A DNA stretch of 38,580 nucleotides from Muribaculaceae bacterium (GTDB taxonomy: Bacteria; Bacteroidota; Bacteroidia; Bacteroidales; Muribaculaceae): the NCBI GenBank assembly GCA_017553785.1, contig JAFZKD010000051.1, positions 1-38,580 on the forward strand, given 5' to 3'. Positions 9,232-18,334 of the stretch are shown one piece after another; within the stretch, counting starts at the first letter, position 1, and each line of letters opens with the position of its first letter. A program made the position numbers and the translations under genes. A model generated the notes under the pieces. That model did no database searches and was not told the origin of the DNA. It saw only the letters and a list, made by a program, of their open reading frames with translations.

Positions 9232-11763
9232 TTAGAAGTTGAAGTGGAGCTGGATGCGGATGCCGTGGCGGTCGGTTCCTGCGTTTTCGCGGTAAGTAAG
9301 GCGCCAAACGTAGTCTACACGCAAGATGGTGAGGATGTTATCGAGACCAACACCAGCTTCCATATAGGGTTGGTCACCCATCTTTTGGCAAAGGGCGTCA
9401 ACGGGAAAGAGGAACACATCATCACTCTTAGCCGGATTGTTTTTGTCGCTGAGGCTGCCCCAAATGCCACGCAGGGTCAAGACCTCGCGCAATCGCAATT
9501 TCCTGATCAGCGGCAGGCGGTTCATAAGCACGCCGTTACCCCAATAGGTAAGGTCCCAAGATAGTGCCTGGTCATTGACGAATTCCATGGGTTTCATCAG
9601 GGTGTAACTCTCGGGTTGGATGGTGTAGCTCAGGTTGACATTGGGGAACAACAAGTCGGGATAAGCGACTTTGCTCCACACCTTTTCGCCCTTGACGATA
9701 ACGTCGGCATAGCCAAAGGCTGAGAACCAGAAGCGTTTTTGGATACCCAACTCCGTCTTGTTCAACTCGTGCAGGCTTCCCATGAATCCCTTGGGCATGT
9801 ATGTCTGATTGAGGGTGATGATGGGCGCGTCCATGTTGATGGGGATGCGATAGGAACGCGTCTGATAGAAGGTCTCGCCTGGGGCAAACCTCAACTGGGC
9901 GGTAAAGCCCGCCTGTGTGTAGTGGTGGCGAGAACTGCCGTCAGCATAGGAGAAAGGCACATATTGAGTCGCCTCGTGGTTGTTGTGCTCAATGCCCAGG
10001 GCTATGGAGAAGTGGTTGTACCACTCGTGGCGGTACTCCAGGCGCGTTGTGCGCAGGTACTGCATCCTGACGTCCTTGTGACGCTTGAGCGTGAGAAAAA
10101 CGTTGTCTTGATTGGTGTAAAGGTAATGCTGCGCCAGCTTGTCCACGTCATATTGATGGGTCAGGCGAACACTGTGGATGGGAAACTCCTGGTCCATCGA
10201 CTTCTTGGGCGTGAAGGAATACTCCAGCGAGCCCATATACTTGAATTTCTCGTCTCGTGTGCCATAGGCCACATAGCCACGGGCAAACCAGTGACGACTC
10301 AGGTTGACGGTGGTCATGCCTCCCAAGCGCAACCGCAAGCCCTCAAGCGAATTGCCGCTGATAATCGTGTTCAAGGGTCCGATGTCAAACTTGCTCACTT
10401 TTGCTGTGGGGACATATCCGTTGACCATGACGACGATGAATTGCTCGGCCCAATAGAACAGTTTTGTCTTGCGCAGGCGTTGCATCAGGCTCTTGACCGA
10501 TGTGGTCGTGGTCCGCACATTGTCCGGGCGGTATTCCTGCCAGAATTCATCGGGCATGAATGGGGCGCTGCTCTCGACCGTCTGCTCTGCCTTATTGTTG
10601 AATACGCCGACCTCGGGACGTTCAAAATGATGGTCACGATAGGACGTCTCACGGCGGGCAAACACCTCAGGCAGATTGGACAGCAGCTTCATGCTGATCT
10701 CCACATTGTCACGCACCTTGATCCTTGAGCCGTTGGGCGCTCGTTCAAAGTCCTGCTCGATGCTCATGCGCTCCACATAATTCAGGTTGATGTCGTATGG
10801 CACGCCCATCGACACGCGCTTGATGAACATGGTTGTGTCCTCGAGCGACACATACAGTCGGCCCAGGAAACCGAACGTCTGGGGCGTGAAAGGCACGAAA
10901 CTCAGCACGGCGCAACGCTCGCCGTCAACCATCACGGTATCGTTCAGATAATACTTGTAGAAATCGACGGCAATGCGGGACAAAGGGCTGACGAAGCGGT
11001 TGGTGAGCAAAGTCACGTCATTCTGGAAAATGTCGACCTCGCCCATGAAGTCGTCGAGCACTTTCTTGATGTTGGTCTGGTCAATCTGCTCGTCGATACC
11101 CGCACTTTTGGTGCCTATGATAATCTGTTTGTGCTGATTCGGATTCCTGCTGTAAAAGTCGCGTGCTACGGTCTCCTTGATAGAAAACGGCAAGATGCGG
11201 TGGCCCGTCATCAATGATGTGTCGGCATACTCCTCAATCCACTTTTGATCCTCCGGTTTGCTGATGATGTCGTTCAAATCGCCGAATCCCAACATCATTC
11301 GCTCGTATTGGGTGTAGCCATAGTGCTGATGATTGCGCGGATCATTGCTGTCGCGTCGTTGGCGCAGCGCCTTGATCATCTCGACAGCAGGGTTATTTTT
11401 CTTACTGTACTTTTCCTTGCCCTTGTGGACAACGACTTCACCTAAATTTACCCCAGCGGGTACCAAATCGATGAGAATCACACTCCCCTGCCCGGTTTTT
11501 ATGGGAACTTCTTTAGGCGTGTATCCCATCGCCGTGACTCTCAATCGGGTGAAGTAGGCGCGGCTGTTGATGGTGAAACCGCCTTTGTCGGTGGCAAGCG
11601 TCCCCTCGTTGGTGCCAACTAGCGATATCGAGGCATAGGCAACGCCCTCGCCGCTTACCGAGTCACGAACCAGGCCCGTTATCTGTGTCATAGGCTTCTC
11701 CTGACCCGCAACAGTCATTGCGGTTAACACCATGACCAACAAATATGCGATATGTCTCACCAT
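9232..11763 (-). CDS. DUF5686 family outer-membrane protein with carboxypeptidase-regulatory-like domain
   Basis: About 843 residues. ATG 11763 is preferred over the GTG at 11772 because it starts directly at the signal peptide (MVRHIAYLLVMVLTAMTVAG) and leaves about 13 nt after a -7 box. Residues about 28-110 form a CarboxypepD_reg-like beta-sandwich (ITGLVRDSVSGEGVAYASI). The rest is DUF5686, beginning around NPAVEMIKALRQRR and containing many alternating amphipathic strands, and ends in IQLHFNF with a terminal Phe as in outer-membrane barrels. The family is abundant in Bacteroidetes and resembles TonB-dependent-receptor relatives; its substrate is unknown. It is divergent from the CYTH gene and upstream of dnaE on the same strand. 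Confidence 0.88.
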   Translation of the reverse strand: MVRHIAYLLVMVLTAMTVAGQEKPMTQITGLVRDSVSGEGVAYASISLVGTNEGTLATDKGGFTINSRAYFTRLRVTAMGYTPKEVPIKTGQGSVILIDLVPAGVNLGEVVVHKGKEKYSKKNNPAVEMIKALRQRRDSNDPRNHQHYGYTQYERMMLGFGDLNDIISKPEDQKWIEEYADTSLMTGHRILPFSIKETVARDFYSRNPNQHKQIIIGTKSAGIDEQIDQTNIKKVLDDFMGEVDIFQNDVTLLTNRFVSPLSRIAVDFYKYYLNDTVMVDGERCAVLSFVPFTPQTFGFLGRLYVSLEDTTMFIKRVSMGVPYDINLNYVERMSIEQDFERAPNGSRIKVRDNVEISMKLLSNLPEVFARRETSYRDHHFERPEVGVFNNKAEQTVESSAPFMPDEFWQEYRPDNVRTTTTSVKSLMQRLRKTKLFYWAEQFIVVMVNGYVPTAKVSKFDIGPLNTIISGNSLEGLRLRLGGMTTVNLSRHWFARGYVAYGTRDEKFKYMGSLEYSFTPKKSMDQEFPIHSVRLTHQYDVDKLAQHYLYTNQDNVFLTLKRHKDVRMQYLRTTRLEYRHEWYNHFSIALGIEHNNHEATQYVPFSYADGSSRHHYTQAGFTAQLRFAPGETFYQTRSYRIPINMDAPIITLNQTYMPKGFMGSLHELNKTELGIQKRFWFSAFGYADVIVKGEKVWSKVAYPDLLFPNVNLSYTIQPESYTLMKPMEFVNDQALSWDLTYWGNGVLMNRLPLIRKLRLREVLTLRGIWGSLSDKNNPAKSDDVFLFPVDALCQKMGDQPYMEAGVGLDNILTILRVDYVWRLTYRENAGTDRHGIRIQLHFNF

Positions 11764-11779
11764 TTCTCTCACAAGGCTG

Positions 11780-11787
11780 CAAAATTA
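11780..11787 (-). promoter_or_regulatory. Putative -7 promoter box for the DUF5686 gene
   Basis: Minus-strand TAATTTTG followed by C matches TAnnTTTG. It is so close to the gene (16 nt to ATG 11763) that the leader is very short, which argues against the GTG at 11772 as start. No clear -33 element. Confidence 0.5.
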
Positions 11788-11882
11788 GCCAATTTTCAGT
11801 AGCCAGCGCATCCTAAAACCGAAAAATCATTGTCCATGCGCAAAATCAATACTAAAACGAGTGGCTTGTTCGTTATATTATT

Positions 11883-12335
11883 ATGGGAGTTGAGATTGAA
11901 CACAAGTATTTGGTCACAGATGATTCCTACAGGCAACTGGCATGTGGAACGAGTGAGATCAGGCAGGGTTTCTTGTCCAGGATGCCCGAGCGTGTCGTGC
12001 GCGTGAGGGTGCGAGACGATAAAGGCTATATCACTATCAAGGGAACCGGTGACGGCACCGCCCATCCCGAATTTGAATACGAAATACCGTTGGACGACGC
12101 GATGCAGATGCTGGCGCTATGTGAGCCCCCAGTGATTGAGAAGACGCGCTACATTGTCATGCATGAGGGCAACCGTTGGGAGGTTGACGAGTTTCATGGT
12201 GATCTTCAAGGACTTGTCATCGCCGAATTGGAGGTGCCTGACAAGGATTACCGTTTCCCGCTCCCGCCATTTGTCGGCAAGGAGGTCACAGGCGACCCCA
12301 GGTATTATAACGCTCAATTGGGTATCGTGAGATAG
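11883..12335 (+). CDS. CYTH domain protein (inorganic triphosphatase-like)
   Basis: A 150-residue single CYTH domain. The signature ExExK is present at the N-terminus as E4-x-E6-x-K8 (VEIEHKYLV), followed by the basic and acidic tunnel residues in RVRVRDDKGYITIKG, EFEYEIPL, EKTRY, WEVDEFHG and LVIAELEVP. Small bacterial CYTH proteins hydrolyse tripolyphosphate or related triphosphates with Mg; adenylate cyclase and thiamine triphosphatase are other family activities, so the substrate is not certain. It is probably cytoplasmic. It is divergent from the DUF5686 gene with 119 bp between starts and 96 bp upstream of the LptF/G gene, which has its own promoter box. Confidence 0.88.
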   Translation: MGVEIEHKYLVTDDSYRQLACGTSEIRQGFLSRMPERVVRVRVRDDKGYITIKGTGDGTAHPEFEYEIPLDDAMQMLALCEPPVIEKTRYIVMHEGNRWEVDEFHGDLQGLVIAELEVPDKDYRFPLPPFVGKEVTGDPRYYNAQLGIVR

Positions 12336-12397
12336 CCGCGTTAACGGTAAAGGCAAAAATACTAAATATTGGAAACAGATAAGTGAAAACTTATTTG

Positions 12398-12405
12398 TAC
12401 TTTTG
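12398..12405 (+). promoter_or_regulatory. Putative -7 promoter box for the LptF/G-like gene
   Basis: TACTTTTG followed by C matches TAnnTTTG and ends 26 nt before ATG 12432. A -33 TTG was not found at ideal spacing. Confidence 0.45.
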
Positions 12406-12431
12406 CAACCGTTAATTGTTATTGAGGGCTC

Positions 12432-14369
12432 ATGTTCAAGATTAAGAGGCTATACACTTTCATGCTGTCAAGATTCTTACCCAGATTCTTGATGACCTTC
12501 TGTATATGTCTGTTTATCGTCATCATGCAGTTCCTGTGGCGTTACATCGACGAACTGGTGGGCAAGGGACTGAGCATTGACCTTATCGCCGAGCTGTTTT
12601 TCCATGCCGCCCTGTCGTTGTTGCCCCTTGCATTGCCCTTGAGCATCCTGTTGGCGGCGCTCATGACCTTTGGCGACCTGGGTGAGCACATCGAGCTGAC
12701 CGCCCTTAAATCATCGGGTATCTCGCTGACCACCATCATGAAGCCCATCGCCATCCTGATGGTGTTTGTCGCCATAGGCGCGTTCTTTTTCATGAACAAC
12801 GCTCTGCCCAAGTCTCAAGTGAAGATGTGGACCCTGTTGTTCTCGATGCGCCAGACCTCCCCCACTCTCGACATCCCCGAAGGCACCGTCTATAGCCAGA
12901 TTCCAGGCTATAACATCTATGTCAAGCGCAAAGATAAAGAGCGTGACATGCTCTATAATTTGCTCATCTACGATGTGTCTAACGGTGCCATGTATCCCCG
13001 CATTGTCGCAGCCGATTCGGGCCGGCTGAGCATGACCGAGGACAAACGTCACTTGGTATTGACGCTTTTCAAAGGCTCATGGTATGAGGAAATGAAAGGC
13101 GGCGGTGGCGTGAATGGCATGAGCGGGGACCTATACCGCAGGGAATCGTTCCATGACAAGGAGCTCGTCATCCCTTATGACGCCAATTTCTCCCGCATGG
13201 ATGACGAGACGATGAAGTCGCAGTATGTGGGCAAAAACATTGCTGAACTGCAGCAGACCATCGACTCGGTTCGCCTCAAAGTGGACTCGGCGGCATCGTT
13301 GATCGTCACCAGACTCCGTCAGCAGCCTGTATGTGGCGTGCCCACTCAGCGCACGGTTTTCAAGGACGGTAAATCCACGGTTGTACCAGTGAAAGAGGTG
13401 AAACTGGAGAAGCGGCTGAATTTGGACAAGATGATTGCCGAATCGCCAAAATCCGATCAGCAGCAGATACTTAACCAAGCCTTGATGCGCACCACAACCG
13501 CGATGCAGGACCTGCAGTTTCAAGGATATTCGATTAATGATGACAATTATGTGATCCGTCGTCACCAAATTGAACTGATGAAGAAATTCACCTTATCTCT
13601 GGCCTGCCTGATCTTTTTCTTTATCGGTGCGCCTCTCGGTGCTATCATCCGTAAGGGCGGATTGGGTATGCCTATCGTGATATCGGTGATTTTGTTCATT
13701 GTCTATTACATTATCGATAACATGGGCTATAAACTGGCGCGCGACGGCCGTTGGCACGTTTGGCAGGGCATGTGGCTCAGTTCGGCGGTGCTCTTGCCGT
13801 TAGGCATTTTCCTGACCAAGAAGGCCGTCAACGATTCTGCGGTGTTTAACCCCGACGCCTGGCTCAACTTCCTGCGGCGCTTCACCGGCTTGCACCAGAC
13901 GCGCAAACTGGCAGCAAAGGAGGTCATCATCAACGAGGTCGTTCCTGCCGAGGCCCTGGCTCAAATCGAAGCCTTGAAATCGTCGTGCCAGCAGTTCCTT
14001 GACAGGTACTCGGGCCGCCAGCGTTACATCGACTATTGGCAGCAAGGCTACGACAAGGCAGCCGTCAAGTCGCTTGCCGAGCAGGTTGACAGTGTTGTGG
14101 ACCACCTGTCCAATTCTCGTGACCAGATGGTGCTCAACAAGGCGATGGACTATCCTGTCATCCGTCAGCTGCTCACCTACCGCCCTGCCGGCAACAAGAC
14201 CACGGGAACTGTGTTTGCCGCGCTGTTCCCTGTGGGATTGCCCCTGTGGCTTGTCGGATTAAGGCATCAAAAGAATTTGAAGCGCGATATCAGCCAAACC
14301 ATCAAGACCTGTGACCAGCTTGTTGCGATCTTTAACGGAGAATATAACCGTGAAATGGAGTATAAATAG
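12432..14369 (+). CDS. LptF/LptG (YjgP/YjgQ) family lipopolysaccharide-transport permease
   Basis: A 645-residue inner-membrane protein. Three N-terminal transmembrane segments (about 13-35, 58-85, 100-122) precede a large periplasmic beta-jellyroll-type region (about 125-385), then three more membrane segments (about 386-465), the LptF/G topology. Residues 465-645 form a C-terminal extension with coiled helices and another hydrophobic segment (FAALFPVGLPLWLVGL, about 600-615); E. coli LptF/G are about 360 residues, but extended versions are usual in Bacteroidales. LptF and LptG form the membrane part of the LptB2FG ABC transporter that extracts LPS. Only one family member is present here. 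It precedes ribBA by 55 nt; this neighbourhood is frequently seen in Bacteroides relatives. Confidence 0.9.
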   Translation: MFKIKRLYTFMLSRFLPRFLMTFCICLFIVIMQFLWRYIDELVGKGLSIDLIAELFFHAALSLLPLALPLSILLAALMTFGDLGEHIELTALKSSGISLTTIMKPIAILMVFVAIGAFFFMNNALPKSQVKMWTLLFSMRQTSPTLDIPEGTVYSQIPGYNIYVKRKDKERDMLYNLLIYDVSNGAMYPRIVAADSGRLSMTEDKRHLVLTLFKGSWYEEMKGGGGVNGMSGDLYRRESFHDKELVIPYDANFSRMDDETMKSQYVGKNIAELQQTIDSVRLKVDSAASLIVTRLRQQPVCGVPTQRTVFKDGKSTVVPVKEVKLEKRLNLDKMIAESPKSDQQQILNQALMRTTTAMQDLQFQGYSINDDNYVIRRHQIELMKKFTLSLACLIFFFIGAPLGAIIRKGGLGMPIVISVILFIVYYIIDNMGYKLARDGRWHVWQGMWLSSAVLLPLGIFLTKKAVNDSAVFNPDAWLNFLRRFTGLHQTRKLAAKEVIINEVVPAEALAQIEALKSSCQQFLDRYSGRQRYIDYWQQGYDKAAVKSLAEQVDSVVDHLSNSRDQMVLNKAMDYPVIRQLLTYRPAGNKTTGTVFAALFPVGLPLWLVGLRHQKNLKRDISQTIKTCDQLVAIFNGEYNREMEYK

Positions 14370-14424
14370 TTTTTTAGCTTTTTGCTATAAGAGAACATAA
14401 AACCGAGAACTGACAATTTTTAAA

Positions 14425-15639
14425 ATGGACGAGATAAAACTGAATACCATTGACGAGGCCGTGGAGCAGTTGCGGCGCGGAGAATTTGTCATCGTGGTTG
14501 ACGATGAAGACCGTGAGAACGAGGGCGATTTCATCATTGCCGCCGAGAAAATCACCGAGGAGAAAGTCAACTTTATGCTGCGCGAGGGGCGTGGTGTGCT
14601 GTGCGCACCCGTGACTAGTGAGCGTTGCCATGAGTTGGAATTGAACATGCAGGTGGATGACAACACGTCGATGCTGGGAACACCGTTCACCGTGACGGTG
14701 GATCTGCTTGACGGTTGCACCACAGGCGTCTCGATGCACGACCGAGCCATGACGATACGGGCGCTAGCCAACCCCGCCAGCAAGCCGCAGGACTTCGGTC
14801 GTCCCGGCCACATCAATCCGCTGCGAGCTGTCGATAAGGGCGTGCTCAAGCGGGCTGGCCATACCGAGGCATCTATCGACCTGATGAGGATTGCCGGCCT
14901 CTACCCTGCCGCCGCGCTCATCGAGATCATCAATCCTGACGGAACCATGGCACGTCTGCCCCAACTGGTGAAAGTTGCCGAGAAGTACAATATGCCCATC
15001 ATCACCATCAAGGACCTGATTGCCTACCGCCTGCGCACCGAGAAGGTCGTCGAGGTGGGTGATGAGGTGGACCTGCCCACCCAGTATGGTCATTTCAAGC
15101 TCATTCCTTTCCGCCAGATCAACAACGGGCGTGAACACATCGCACTCATCAAGGGTGAATGGGGTCCCAACGAGCCGCTGCTTGTGCGCGTACATTCCTC
15201 ATGTGCCACGGGTGACATTTTCGGCTCGATGCGCTGTGAGTGCGGCGAACAGCTGCACCTTGCCATGCAGATGATTGAAAAGGAAGGTAAAGGCGTCCTC
15301 GTGTACATGAACCAGGAGGGTCGCGGCATCGGACTGATGAACAAGATCAAGGCCTACAAACTGCAGGAAAACGGCTACGATACCGTTGATGCTAACGTGC
15401 ATCTGGGCTTCAAGCCCGATGAACGCGACTATGGCGTCGGTGCCAACATCCTGCGCATCCTGGGCGTGACCAAGATGCGGCTGATGACCAACAACCCGGT
15501 CAAGCGCGTGGGACTTGAGAGTTACGGCCTTGAGGTGGTCGAGAATGTACCCCTCGAGGTGACTCCTAACCGCTACAACGAGTTCTACATGCACACCAAG
15601 AAGACCCGCATGGGCCATGACCTCCACAAGGTGGACTGA
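14425..15639 (+). CDS. ribBA: Bifunctional 3,4-dihydroxy-2-butanone-4-phosphate synthase / GTP cyclohydrolase II
   Basis: A 404-residue two-domain riboflavin enzyme. The N-terminal RibB domain (about 1-200) carries [11 protein letters not shown] and the conserved MHDRAMTIR and [11 protein letters not shown] segments. The C-terminal RibA domain (about 205-404) carries the zinc-binding cysteines in [20 protein letters not shown] and the NQEGRGIGL motif. It converts ribulose 5-phosphate to DHBP and GTP to the diaminopyrimidine precursor, the first two committed steps of riboflavin synthesis, in the cytoplasm. Both active sites look complete. I saw no FMN riboswitch in the 55-nt gap upstream, so it is probably transcribed with, or shortly after, the LptF/G gene. 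Confidence 0.96.
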   Translation: MDEIKLNTIDEAVEQLRRGEFVIVVDDEDRENEGDFIIAAEKITEEKVNFMLREGRGVLCAPVTSERCHELELNMQVDDNTSMLGTPFTVTVDLLDGCTTGVSMHDRAMTIRALANPASKPQDFGRPGHINPLRAVDKGVLKRAGHTEASIDLMRIAGLYPAAALIEIINPDGTMARLPQLVKVAEKYNMPIITIKDLIAYRLRTEKVVEVGDEVDLPTQYGHFKLIPFRQINNGREHIALIKGEWGPNEPLLVRVHSSCATGDIFGSMRCECGEQLHLAMQMIEKEGKGVLVYMNQEGRGIGLMNKIKAYKLQENGYDTVDANVHLGFKPDERDYGVGANILRILGVTKMRLMTNNPVKRVGLESYGLEVVENVPLEVTPNRYNEFYMHTKKTRMGHDLHKVD

Positions 15640-15644
15640 TTTTT

Positions 15645-15667
15645 AGATAAGAGATAATAGATTTTGG
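15645..15667 (+). repeat. Short intergenic element, copy 1 (20/23 identical to 37890-37912)
   Basis: A 23-nt AT-rich sequence built from AGATAA/AGATAAT units and ending in AGATTTTGG lies between ribBA and the HD gene, 10 nt before its ATG. A near copy precedes the YwqG-like gene at 37890-37912; the two differ at three positions. Confidence 0.55.
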
Positions 15668-15677
15668 GGTGTCGGAG

Positions 15678-16313
15678 ATGAGGGATTTTGACGAGATAAA
15701 GGCGTTTGTGGAGCGGGAGATCATCCCTCGCTACGATGGCTTTGATGCCGGGCATGGCAGGGATCATGTCAGGACGGTCATTTCCCAGGCCCTGAGTCTG
15801 GCACAGTATTATCCTGAGGTGGATTGCTGTATCTTGCTTGTCGCTGCCGCCTACCATGATTTGGGACTGGCTTTCGGGCGGGAGCAACACCACACCCACA
15901 GCGCCCGCATCGTGCGTGAGGACGAACGGTTGCGGCAGTGGTTCAATACCGACGAAATCAACACCATAGCCGATGCGGCAGAGGATCACCGTGCCTCAAG
16001 CGGCCATGAGCCGCGCACCATCTACGGCCGCATCGTTGCCGAAGCCGACCGCATCATCGACAGCGACACGATCGTTCGTCGCGCTTTGCAATACGGGTTG
16101 TCTCACGAGCCTGACCTGGATCGTGAGGGGCAATATTCCCGCCTGATGGCTCACATGCAGGAAAAATATAATTATGGCGGTTACCTCAAGTTGTGGATTC
16201 CACAGGGCGATAATGCCAGGCGTCTGGAGGAATTTCGTCAAACGCTTGCCAGCGAGACCGCCTTCCGCCAGTTGTTTGATTCTATATATGATTCATTAAC
16301 CAAAAGAATATAA
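15678..16313 (+). CDS. HD-domain phosphohydrolase
   Basis: About 211 residues from ATG 15678; an in-frame GTG at 15669 adds three residues and is less likely. The metal-binding HD-superfamily set is visible: His30 (GHGRDHV), the His60-Asp61 doublet (AAAYHDLGL), a later EDHRAS, and an Asp near EADRIIDSD. Proteins of this size are metal-dependent phosphohydrolases, often on nucleotides, but the substrate cannot be predicted. No signal peptide. The stop codon is only 4 nt from the start of the secreted endonuclease I gene, so the two are almost certainly cotranscribed. Confidence 0.85.
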   Translation: MRDFDEIKAFVEREIIPRYDGFDAGHGRDHVRTVISQALSLAQYYPEVDCCILLVAAAYHDLGLAFGREQHHTHSARIVREDERLRQWFNTDEINTIADAAEDHRASSGHEPRTIYGRIVAEADRIIDSDTIVRRALQYGLSHEPDLDREGQYSRLMAHMQEKYNYGGYLKLWIPQGDNARRLEEFRQTLASETAFRQLFDSIYDSLTKRI

Positions 16314-16317
16314 AGCG

Positions 16318-18135
16318 ATGAAAAAAACGATTACCTTAATTTTGACTTTGTTGTTTTGTGTGAGCGCATGGTCTGATGCCCCCTCCGGATATTACACCAA
16401 TGCCCTCGGCAAGCATGACGAGGCGTTGATGACTGCGCTGGAAGGTATCATCTTTACCCACAGCAAGTTGAGTTATAACTACATGTGGACTGCCTATGAC
16501 TCCACCGATGTGGGCACCGACGGCTATTATATCGACATGTACAGTAATTGCAAGTACGACCACAGCTCTGCCCATGTTTCTGGAGCATCCTATGTTGGCG
16601 AGGGCATCAACCGCGAACACTCGTTTCCAAAGAGCTGGTTTGGTGGTGAGGTGGACCCGATGTTCACCGACCTGACCATGCTCATCCCCACAGATGCTTT
16701 TGTGAACCAGCGCCGCAGCAATTATCCCTACGGCGTGTGTGCCGGAGGCGTCACCTACACCAACGATGCGCTGGGCGTGACCATGAAAGGAAAATTGGGC
16801 ACCAGCACCTATAACGGTTACACCTCGACCGTGTTTGAACCCGATGATGAGTATAAAGGTGATTTTGCGCGCATCTATTTTTATATGGTGACGTGTTACA
16901 AGGACTCGGTGAGCCATTGGCCAGGTAGCGGACAGCTGGATTATGCAACCAACAATTACAAGGCCTTTTCCACTTGGGCGTTGCAGTTGCTGCTTGAGTG
17001 GCATCGAGCAGACCCTGTGAGTCAGAAGGAAATAAGCCGCAACGAGGCGGTATATAGACTGCAGGGCAACCGCAACCCCTATGTCGATCACCCCGAATTG
17101 GCGGAATATATCTGGGGCAATAAGCAGAACACAAATTGGACGGGTCAGCCTGGCCCAGATGATCCTCTTGAAAAGGAAGTACCGGTCATGCAACCGGTTG
17201 ACACCACATCGGTGACCGGCAACTCTTTCCGTGCCGACTGGACCGCAGTGGACAACGTTTCGAGCTATACACTCAATGTCAACCGAATCGCTGTGCCTGG
17301 CGACGAGACAGCCACTTTGCTGATGACCGAGAATTTCTCCAAGGTTGTCGCTACCAGCGACGGCAACACCGATATCAGCGGACGTCTTGACGACTTCACC
17401 GACAATCCCGGCTGGACAGGCTATAAACTGTTTCAGGCTGCGGGCAATAGCCTGAAGGTGGGCACGAGCACCGCCATAGGTTATCTAGTCAGCCCTGAAT
17501 TGGAGTTGGGCAATACTGTGACTGTCGTCTTTAATGCCAAGAACTGGATTGGAACATACGGTAGCGACGGCAGTTCGGTGATTGTTTCGTGCGGTAATGT
17601 GAGCCAGACCGTCACGCTAACCGACACGCCTGCCGACTATACCGTGGTGTTGTCGGGTTGCACTGCCGACAACATCAAGTTGGAGATGACGGCCGCCAAA
17701 AAGCGCTTCTATGTGTACAACGTGAGCATTTATAATGGTGATCTGACAGCCAAGTCCAATGGTCCCCGTCGCGTTGTCGAGGAAGGTGATTCCACGTGGC
17801 GTAACGTGAGCGGCATTACCGCCAATAACTATACCGTCCAAGCACTTGCGGGTGGCGTGTATGAGTATGTGGTTAAAGCGGTCTATACCGATGGCACCGA
17901 GAGCGTCTGGTCCAACATACAGCACGTAACCATCACAGGCAACGGCGTTGACACGCTCATTGGTGACGTGAACGGCGACGGCGAGGTTAACATCGGTGAT
18001 GTCACCACACTCATCGATTACCTGTTGGGCAACGAGGGTGATGACTTCGTCCTTGACGCTGCCGATTTGGACAATGACGGCGAGGTCAACATCAGTGACG
18101 TCACCTCACTCATCGATCTCTTGCTCGGCCAATAA
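16318..18135 (+). CDS. Secreted endonuclease I family nuclease with Fn3-like and dockerin-like domains
   Basis: A 605-residue exported protein. A signal peptide (1-about 20, MKKTITLILTLLFCVSAWS) precedes an Endonuclease_1 (EndA/NucM) domain at about 24-265, with His101 in NREHSFPKSWFGG, then DLTMLIPTDAFVNQRRSNYPYG and YKGDFARIYFYM. These beta-beta-alpha metal nucleases cut DNA or RNA non-specifically outside the cytoplasm. A fibronectin-III-like fold starts at about 288 (GNSFRADWTAVDNVSSYTLNV) and resumes at about 485 (YEYVVKAVYTDG); a jelly-roll-like region with DNPGWTGYKLF seems inserted between the halves. The C-terminus (about 545-605) is a two-repeat dockerin-like domain, GDVNGDGEVNI and ADLDNDGEVNI. 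A likely role is extracellular nucleic-acid scavenging. Confidence 0.9.
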   Translation: MKKTITLILTLLFCVSAWSDAPSGYYTNALGKHDEALMTALEGIIFTHSKLSYNYMWTAYDSTDVGTDGYYIDMYSNCKYDHSSAHVSGASYVGEGINREHSFPKSWFGGEVDPMFTDLTMLIPTDAFVNQRRSNYPYGVCAGGVTYTNDALGVTMKGKLGTSTYNGYTSTVFEPDDEYKGDFARIYFYMVTCYKDSVSHWPGSGQLDYATNNYKAFSTWALQLLLEWHRADPVSQKEISRNEAVYRLQGNRNPYVDHPELAEYIWGNKQNTNWTGQPGPDDPLEKEVPVMQPVDTTSVTGNSFRADWTAVDNVSSYTLNVNRIAVPGDETATLLMTENFSKVVATSDGNTDISGRLDDFTDNPGWTGYKLFQAAGNSLKVGTSTAIGYLVSPELELGNTVTVVFNAKNWIGTYGSDGSSVIVSCGNVSQTVTLTDTPADYTVVLSGCTADNIKLEMTAAKKRFYVYNVSIYNGDLTAKSNGPRRVVEEGDSTWRNVSGITANNYTVQALAGGVYEYVVKAVYTDGTESVWSNIQHVTITGNGVDTLIGDVNGDGEVNIGDVTTLIDYLLGNEGDDFVLDAADLDNDGEVNISDVTSLIDLLLGQ

Positions 18136-18156
18136 GTGCCATCTAGAACTCATTTC

Positions 18157-18196
18157 AATCGGGGACATGCGCCAAATCGGTGTCATGTCCCCGATT
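18157..18196 (+). terminator. Terminator-like hairpin after the endonuclease gene
   Basis: AATCGGGGACATG (18157-18169) pairs perfectly with CATGTCCCCGATT (18184-18196) across a 14-nt loop, 21 nt after the stop codon. There is little T-tract, but Bacteroidales terminators often look like this. Confidence 0.7.
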
Positions 18197-18286
18197 TGTA
18201 TTGTCCAGTGGACTGAGGCTCAGCCTCAGTATTTAGTTAATCTTAGAAAAAACAAGTTTTTCATATTCAAAATGCCAATTATTTTG

Positions 18287-18294
18287 TATATTTG
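18287..18294 (+). promoter_or_regulatory. Putative -7 promoter box for the LRR/SUMF mosaic gene
   Basis: TATATTTG followed by C matches TAnnTTTG, 40 nt before the ATG at 18335. The -33 element is not clear. Confidence 0.5.
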
Positions 18295-18334
18295 CCCATT
18301 CGAATCAATTAACCTGAATATCAACTAAAATCAC

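Noticed and set aside
14370-14424. FMN riboswitch before ribBA
   Set aside because: The gap is only 55 nt, too short for the RFN element, and its conserved helices are not seen.
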